Assembly: GCA_903813345.2 (NCBI GenBank)
Contig: CAIIXF020000001.1
Location: forward strand, 49,371,885 to 49,435,884
Direction of reading: 5' to 3'
DNA length: 64,000 bases
DNA from: Owenia fusiformis
Lineage: Eukaryota > Annelida > Polychaeta > Sabellida > Oweniidae
Under the pieces are notes generated by a model, which had not been told where the DNA came from, made no database searches, and saw nothing but the letters and a program-made list of their open reading frames with translations. Both the position numbers and the translations under genes were made by a program. Shown here one piece after another: positions 49,901-58,900 of this stretch; the stretch's first letter is position 1, and the number at the start of each line of letters is the position of its first letter.

Positions 49901-52900
49901 CATGAACAGGTCTTGAAGAGTGCTGTTAATGAGGCATTGGCTTGTAGAGCTAGTGAGGAAGATATGGCTCTTGTCTCGTGTGGTCGTATCTTCCCTTGTA
50001 ACTTGCTTTCTTCTGAGGCATTCTTGTAGACATAGTTCAACAGTTGTTTCACCCAACTAGAGAGAGTGTTAGGGTGTACATCAGAACTGCATCCTTTCTT
50101 GAAGGGGATGAAAAGTCTATTCCTGGGTCCTCTGATAGGAACTGTGGCTTGAAGATAATATCTTAGGGCCCTCACAGGACATAAGAATTTATCTGGCGTT
50201 TCATTTCCAACGAAATTAGCTAGAGCCTTGATAGTGATTGGTTGGAATCTGGACTGTCCTTCTGCGCAATTCAATGATTTCGGCAGGAAACCAACAAAAG
50301 GGAAAAGTACCGCTTCCAAGTTGTTTCTAGTCCATTGTATACGCCTAATGTCTATGACATGGATGTCAGAACGTCTTTTCCCTGAAGCTAACAGTAGAAG
50401 GAAAAGTGTCTTCCACGATACGTGTTTGAGATCAGCTGTTGACATTGGTTCGAAGGGAGGTTTGGTTAACTCGTGTAGTACAAACACTAGGTCCCACTTA
50501 GGCATCAGATCTTTAGGCTGAACATCTTCTAATTTGAAAGAATGGATCAGATCAGAGATTTCTTGAGTCGACGAGAGTGATGTGCCACTTGATTGTTGAA
50601 GGACTTGATTGATGACAGTTCTATAACCTTCAATGGTACTCACTGTTAACTTCTTTACTGAATGAAGATAAAGTAAGAAGTCAGCTATTTCTGGAACAGA
50701 GACTGTGCAGGGATCCAGATTCCTCTCAGAACACCAAATAGAGAACTTCTTCCATTTGGCATCATAGACTCTGTTGGTGGAAGGTCTTCTAGCATCTGAT
50801 GCGATTCTTTTTGACACTTGTGTTGAAAAACCCTTCTGAGTGAGAGATTTCGTGAGAGTTTGCAAGCGTGAAGATGGAAAAGTTCTGGATTTTGATGGAA
50901 GATCTGACTTCTTGGCATTTTGAGAAGTTTCTCCCATGTGGGGATTTCCCTTGGATAGTCCACTAGAAGATCCAATAGTTCTGGGAACCACGGCTGATTC
51001 TGCCATTTTGGAAGGATTGCTAGAGCTAAACAGTCGTGATCCTTTATCTTTTGTAGAACTAATCCTATCACTGGCGTGGGGGGATAGATGTACAGATGAA
51101 GATTTTGCCAGCTTAGGGATAGAGCGTCTGTTGCCCAAGCTGCTTGATCTTATATTGGTGAGACATACACTGGTAGTTGGTTGTTGTAGCATGTCGCCAT
51201 CATGTCTAGATTTGGAGTTCCCCATATCTTGAACATCTGTTTGACAACTGCTGGATGTAAGGACCATTCTGTCGCAACTATCTGGTTTCCCCGGCTCAAC
51301 AGATCTGCTCTTCGATTCAGTCGACCTGGCACATGTCTTGCGCGAAGACGGACTTGATGTAAATCGGCCCATAACCGTATCTGTCGAGATAACTGTGTTC
51401 CCCCTTGTTTGTTGAGGTAGGTTGTCGCAGTTGTGTTGTCTGCACTAATTAACACCATCTTTCCTTGGAGGTGAGTCTGAAAGTGTTGAAGGGCTTTCTG
51501 TATGGCTTTTAGTTCCAGCCAGTTTATGTGGTTGTTGGATTCTGATTGGGACCAGTTTCCACAGCACTCTTTCGATATGTTCAGATCCATGTGAGATCCC
51601 CACATCGCTGTTGAAGCATCTGTGAATATTGTCACTTCTGGTGAAAATGGAGCTAAAGTCATCCCTTTCTCCAGATGCTGGCCTTGATTCCACCACAACA
51701 GGTCCAATCTTGCAGTACGATCTACTGTTATCATCTTGTCCAATGGATCTCTGAGTTGAGACCAATTCTGAGACAGGCATTGTTGGAGGAACCTCATGTG
51801 TAATCTCCCCAGTGGGACTTGTTTCTCTGCTGATGCCAGTAATCCCAGAAGAGACATCCACTGCTTGGCTGTTGCTCGACTTTCTGTGAGGAACCAGTCT
51901 GTTAGGTGTAGAATTTTGTCTATTCTGTCCTGGGGGATAGGACATCCCTAAATGAAGGTCCCACCGTACACCTACATAGTCGAAGATCTGCGATTTCTTG
52001 TGATTGATGATGAAGCCCAGGTTTTCCATCACCGTCATCACAATCCGTAGGTGATCTGAGACTTCCTGTGGCGATGCTCCTCGGATTAACCAATCGTCTA
52101 AATACCGGTGGAGTTTTATCCCGAGCTTGTGGAAGAACGAGGCTAGGGGTTCCAGGATCTTGGTGAATATCATCTGTGCTGTTGCCAGACCGAAAGGCAG
52201 TACTCGAAATTGCAGAATTTTCCCATTGACGACAAAACGGAGATACTTCCGGAAGTTCTCTTTCATCATTATATGAAGATAAGCATCCCGAAGGTCCAAG
52301 GATACTGCCCATTCGCCTTGTTGGAAGGAGGTCATGTACTGCTGTACTGTTTCCATTTTGAACTTGGGAACTATTAAGACTTGATTTAAAGTTCTCAAAT
52401 TGATGACGGGTCTGTCTTCTCCATTCTTCTTCTTGACCAAGAATAGATTGCTGTAAAACCCTGGGGAATGTCTGTTTAGAACTTCTTCTACAGCATTCTT
52501 TTGCAGAAGGTCCTCTACCACTCTGCTGAAACGAGCTGCTTTGCTCAATGTTGAAGACTCGAACTGGTTTGGTTCGGTGCATAGTGTCACAGTTGAATTC
52601 ATCTGTGGGATGTATCCTACCTGGATCATCTTCAGTATAAACGGATCTTCCGTTGACAGCTTCCAATTCGGAAGGAATAACATCAATCTTCCCCCTACAA
52701 GTCCTGGAAATGGAGGAATTGTGAAGATTGGGATCATTGAATGGTCACTTCTTGGAGAATCTGTTGTCTTTGTTGAAGTGCTTACCACCTTTATTGTCGT
52801 ATTTCTTCTTGGAATCACGAAAATCTGACTTGGATTTGTCTTGTGATTTGGACCAATCTTTGTTAGAAGATTTCTTCCTGCAGTCAGACCTGGATTGGCG

Positions 52901-55900
52901 TTGGGACCTGTCTTTGTCTTTACTAGATCTAGAACTGGACTGGGCCAAGGTAACTAGTGCTTGGTTTGTCAGATTTGAGGAGGCTGAGTCAACCAAATCT
53001 TTAATTTGTGACTCTGGATACAAAGTGGTAGATGTATGCTCAACTGGTAGTACCCTCATAGATTCGCGGAAGCGTGTTGGTACTTGTTCTTGAATCAGAT
53101 CACGTTGAAGTAGTGCTGAGTTGGTGAGAGTCTTGAGAATACCTTCAGTAGCAGTAACAGAGGCTGTCGAACCCCTAAGGAGTAAATCACCCATGGAATC
53201 TAACAACTGGGTAACTAGCGGATCCGTGTTGTTGGATAAGTGTGCTGTGAGTTGGGTAACTAACTTTGAAACAGAACCTATATACCACTCTGAGTACACC
53301 AAAGGTTGAAGGACACCCCTCAAGTTCTCTTCGAGACCCTTCCAGTTTTTATTGGAGAGTTGAGTTTTAGCATCAGCATTCTTGAAGAAATCACTGAAGG
53401 TTTTATCATTTGGGACTAAGTTTCCAAGTGAATTATTGAGTTTGAGGGGCCGTACGACTGAATCATCTCCCTTGGCTAATCTATAATTTGAAGATTTGAT
53501 TCTGAAGAGTTTTCCCTTTGTGTTGAAACCGGAAGTGGCAGATGAGATCTGATTATTGATATTCTGCACCAACTGATGAAACACTGGGGGACAAGGTAAT
53601 GAAGCTTTAGTGACTGAAGATTCATCAACTTTCTGGAGAGCTACCCTAGTCAAAGATTCTTAGAATTAGTGGAACTGTTGACTTGGTCAATTTCTAAGGC
53701 TGATATGGTTGAATCCCATAAGGAACGAACTAACAAGACCGCTTCTTCTTCAGAGGACTTAGATTTAGACGGCTCGTTGTCATCAGAATCCAAATTACGA
53801 GGTTTAGAATCTGAATTTTGAGATTGTGAAATTTTGGAACTAAAATTGTTGATAATGGATCGTGAATTCTGAGTTCCCTGACGCGAAGTCCCGGAAATCC
53901 TACTCGGCGAACTATCAGAGGGTCTATTAGTGTGAGAGTAGGAGTGGTGAGACAATCTAGAAGGGCTTCTACGTTGAGAAACGGGAGATCTTGAACGATT
54001 TCGAAAAGTTGACCTACTTACGTCCACGTGTAGTGTGGCGGAATAGTTGTAGTCACGAAATTTGGGGTCATTTCGGTGCAACTCGTTACCTCGTTTTCCC
54101 GTCTCTACGGCCTTCTTACTGCTCCGGGGGGACTGCTCTCTCGGAAGCGAGTATTCCGAGTTGTGTAAATAGCTTGAAGACGGGCTTCTACGGTCAGAAA
54201 GAGGTCTCGTTGGTGGCCTGTTTTCAAAGGTGGCCATTTTCCTAGTCACCGCCTCTTCCACTAAGGATTGGACATAATCTGTGACGGATGTGGTAGCCAA
54301 AGAGACGTCGTTTATCACTTCATTCCCGGTCAAAGTTGACGAGGTCGAGGGACCGTTCAAGTTCAATTCAGAAGTAATTTCACCCTGAATTTCAGCCCTG
54401 TTCTGCCATACTAGACTAACGTTATGACTATGATACTCTCTATTCGAAAAACAAATTCTGACTTATAAGTAACAGAAATTTGTTGAGTGAATAGATCGTA
54501 CGATATATATTGATTTGAAAAATTTTCCAATTACTCCTACGTGGCAAGAATTAAATATGAATACATAATGAGTTGGGGATCGATATTGGCCACTTGGGCC
54601 AGTCCACTTTTTTATAAAGGGGTGTTTTTTAGACTTGCCAATTACTCCAAATAAGGGGAGTAAGCATATGTCATGGAATAGGTTGGATTGTATGTAATGT
54701 GCAAATCTGGGGTCGCAGAAACTTGTTGAGAGATGTGTGGAGGGTGGGGGGGGTCAAAAAAGCTTGGAGCAAGACTATTACAAGGTGTATACTTACTCGG
54801 TATTTAATTTCATCCAGTACTCTATTTTAGCAGTTATATTTTGTTTCTTCCATCGTGTTAGGTCAGCCACATAGACCCCTGTGTTGAAGGCACAGGCGAT
54901 TGGACTCATGTGTAACTTCTTGATTTGAGCATTGTTAAAATTGATGTAGTTTGCATAAGTATTCTGAAAGGCAAAAACATACCGTACTTCTATATCTTCA
55001 ACTGTCAACAAGTAAGACCTACATAGGTGGTTTCATATCAGTTAAAAAGCCCTCTCCTCTCTTAAAATGGCACGAAATGGAACAGAACAGATTTTGGAAT
55101 CTGTCTTCAGAATTTTGTAAAAAATCAGCTTTTTTACATGATAAATACAAGACCACTGATATATCATTAATTTTGTTTATTAGACTCCAGATTGAAAATC
55201 TGGAGTCTATTGCTTTTGCCTGTATTCTTATTATTAGACTCCAGATGAAATCTGGAGTCTATTGTTTTCGTCAGTTTTCTTATTATTAGACTCCAGATGA
55301 AATCTGGAGTCTATTGTTTTCGTCAGTTTTCTTCTTATTATTCTTATTCTTATTATTATTTTTCTAAACCAGTTTTCTCAATAACCATAAGGTTTTCAGT
55401 AAAGTCAGTCATTTGGTCAATTTAGGTCTAGAATCTAGTTCCTCGGAAATTGGGTCAAATTTTTATCTAGGTCAAAGGTCAAGAACTAGGTCAAATCCAG
55501 TACTTTGTCACTTTTTTCGATTTTCTCGGTCGTCCTTCAATATTTTCAATCCGGGTTTTTTTCATTGTGTTCCTTATAAAAAAGTAGAAAACCTAGGGTC
55601 GATTTAGTTTTTTGATATCTCAAACCGATTTCGAGATATCAGTGTCCGAAAACGAGGTCCAAAAAAAAGTTCTCCGAATCAAATGTCCAGGATATTAGTC
55701 TTATAGGAAATTATCTCAGGATTCCGAATCTGAAAACTAAATTTGAATCAGACTTCTAGTTCGGAAGTTATGGCGTTTTGAAAGCTCAAAAATCGCTAAA
55801 TTTGGAGCCCATGTTAAGTCAATGGGAAAAAATATTTTTTTGAAGTGAAAAATAAGAAATATAGACTGAGTTCAGCTAAATATAATGAAAGCTTTTAAAA

Positions 55901-58900
55901 GAATGGGACCTCAAAAGCCATCTAGCTTTAAAATTTGGACACCAAAATGCCTAGGTCAAAATCTAGGTCAAATTCAAAGTTTTTCCTTGTTTTTGCGATT
56001 CTGACACTACAGATTAATTATATTCTTCGAAATTTTGTATACATGTAGCCAAGGATATGCTAATAGTGTTAGCCTTTTGCCGTCACAAAGTATTTTGCCC
56101 CACTTTTGAGATATGGTGTCCGAAAAGTAGGTCAAAATAAAAAATTCTCCAAATATGACGTTTGAGTTATGAATTAAGTATAGAATTTTCTCAGGAATCC
56201 GAATCTGCAAACTAAATTTCAATCCGACTTCTGGTTCGGAAGTTATGACATTTTGAAAGTTCAAAAATTGCTAAATTTGGTGCCCCATGTTATGTCAATG
56301 GGAAAAAAGATATTTTTGAAGTGTAAAATACAAGATATAGACTAATTACAGCTTAAAATAATGTAAGCCTATGAAAGAAGGGGACCTCGAAGGCTACTTA
56401 ACTTCAAAATTTGGACACCAAAATCCCTAGGTCAAAATCTAGGTCAAATTCAAGGTTTTTCCTTATTTTTGCGATTCTGACACTACAGATTAATTATATT
56501 CTTCGAAATTTTGTATACATGTAGCCAAGAGTGTGCTTATAGTGTTAGCCTTTGCCGTCAGAAAGTATTATGCCCCACTTTTGAGATATGGTGTCCGAAA
56601 AGTAGGTTAAAATAAAAAATTCTCCAAATTTAACGTTTGAGTTATGAATTAAGTATAGAATTTTCTCAGGAATCCGCATCTACAAACCAAATTTCGATCT
56701 GACTTCCGGTTCCGAAGTTATGGCGTGTCCGAAAAGTAGGTCAAAATAAAAATTCGCCAAATTTAACGTATGAGTTATGAATTAGGGGTAGAATTTTGTC
56801 AGGAATCCGAATCGTTAAATCAAATTTCGATTCGACTCCTGGTTCGGAAGTTATGGCGTTTTGAAATTTCGGAAAATCGATCTGATGGTATCCTGATAGA
56901 AAGTCAAGAGTAGCGAAGAAAATATTGAAAAATTCATCCATCCTTCCTATCTGATCTTACCCTATCCTATCCTATCCTTCCTATCTATCCTTCCTTCGTA
57001 TCATTTCCTTCCTATCCTTCCTATCCTATCCTCTCCTATCATATCCTTTCTTCCTATTCTGTTCTATCCTATCCTTCTTTCTTATTCTATCCTATCGTTC
57101 CTTCCTATTCTATCCTATCCTACCTTCCTATTTTATCCATCCATCTTTTTCTTGTTATTTTGGATGACTCGGCTTATTCTGGATGACTCGGCTAAAAAAA
57201 GTCTAGATCTGGAGTCTGAAATTGAACTCGTTCAATTTCCAAAATCTAGTTATTATTCTTTTTTTTATTCTTCTTATTATTCTAACCCAGTTTTCTCAAT
57301 AACCATAAGGTCTTCAGTAAAGTCAATCATTTGGTCAATTTAGGTTCAGTATCTAGTTCTCCGGAAATTGGGTCAAATTTTTATCTAGGTCAAAGGTCAA
57401 GAACTAGGTCAAATCCAGTACTTTGTCACTTTTTCCGATTTTCTCGGTCGTCCTTCAATATTTTCGATCCTGGTTTTTTTCATTGTGTTCCTTATAAAAA
57501 AGTAGGAAACCTAAAGTCGATTTTGTTTTTAGATATCTCAAACCGATTTCGAGATATCAGTGTCCGAAAACGAGGTCCAAAAAAAAGTTCTCCGCATCAA
57601 ATGTCGAGGATATTAGTCTTATAGGAAATTTTCTCAGGATTCCGAATCTGAAAACAAAATTTGGATCAGACTTCCGGTTCTGAAGTTATGGCGTTTTGAA
57701 AGCTCAAAAATCACTAAATTTGGAGCCCATCTTAAGTCAATGGGAAAAAAGATTTTATTGAAGTGAAAAATACGAAATATAGACTGAGTTCAGCTTAATA
57801 TAATGAAAGCTTTTAAAAGAATGGGACCTCAAAAGCCATCTAGCTTTAAAATTTGGACACCAAAATGCCTAGGTCAAAATCTAGGTCAAATTCAAAGTTT
57901 TTCCTTACTTTTGCAATTCTGACACTACAGATTAATTATAATCTTCGAAATTTTGTATACATATAGCCAAGAGTGTGCTAATAGTGTGAGCCTTTTGCCG
58001 TCAGAAAGTATTTTGCCCCACTTTTGAGATATGGTGTCCGAAAAGTAGGTCAAAATAAAAAATTCTCCAAATATGACGTTTGAGTTATGAATGAAGTATA
58101 GAATTTTCTCAGGAATCCGAATCTGCAAACCAAATTTCAATCCGACTTCTGGTTCGGAAGTTATGACATTTTGAAAGCTCAAAAATTGCTAAATTTGGTG
58201 CCCCATGTTATGTCAATGGGAAAAAAGATTTTTTTGAGGTGTAAAATACAAGATATAGACTAATTACAGCTTAAAATAATGAAAGCCTATGAAAGAAGGG
58301 GACCTCGAAGGCTACTTAACTTCAAAATTTGGACACCAAAATCCCTAGGTCAAAATCTAGGTCAAATTCAAGGTTTTTCCTTATTTTGCGATTCTGACAC
58401 TACAGATTAATTATATTTTTCGAAAATTTGTATACATGTAGCCAAGAGTGTGCTAATAGTGTTAGCCTTTTGCCGTCAGAAAGTATTTTGCCCCACTTTT
58501 GAGATATGGTGTCCGAAAAGTAGGTTAAAATAAAAAATTCTCCAAATTTAACGTTTGAGTAATGAATTAAGTATAGAATTTTCTCAGGAATTCGAATCTA
58601 TAAACCAAATTTCGATCCGACTTCCGGTTCCGAAGTAATGGCGTGTCGGAAAAGTAGGTCAAAATAAAAATTCGCCAAATTTAACGTATGAGTTATGAAT
58701 TAGGGGTAGAATTTTGTCAGGAATCCGAATCTTTAAATCAAATTGTGATTCGACTCCTGGTTCGGAAGTTATGGCGTTTTGAAATTTCGGAAAATCGATC
58801 TGATTGTATCCTGATAGAAAGTCAAGAGTAGAGAAGAAAATATTGAAAAATTCATCCATCCTTCCTATCTGATCTTACCCTATCCTATCCTATCCTTCCT

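Larger units (their letters stand above)
46052..54698 (-). mobile_element. DIRS-type tyrosine-recombinase retrotransposon
   Basis: An element in the GLT8D1-like intron, transcribed on the same strand as the gene. Diagnostic structure: inverted terminal repeats of about 125 bp (46103-46230; 54552-54678) with different outer extensions (46052-46102; 54679-54698), and an internal complementary region at 46304-46394 that joins the complements of both outer ends. This arrangement defines DIRS elements and serves their circular-intermediate replication. Genes in order on the minus strand are Gag, RT/RNase H and tyrosine recombinase. No conventional target duplication is seen; both ends read GTAAT, as expected for recombinase-mediated insertion. 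Without the nested 2,500-bp insertion and its duplicated 9 bp, the element would be about 6.1 kb. Frameshifts and a stop show that this copy is dead. Confidence 0.92.
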
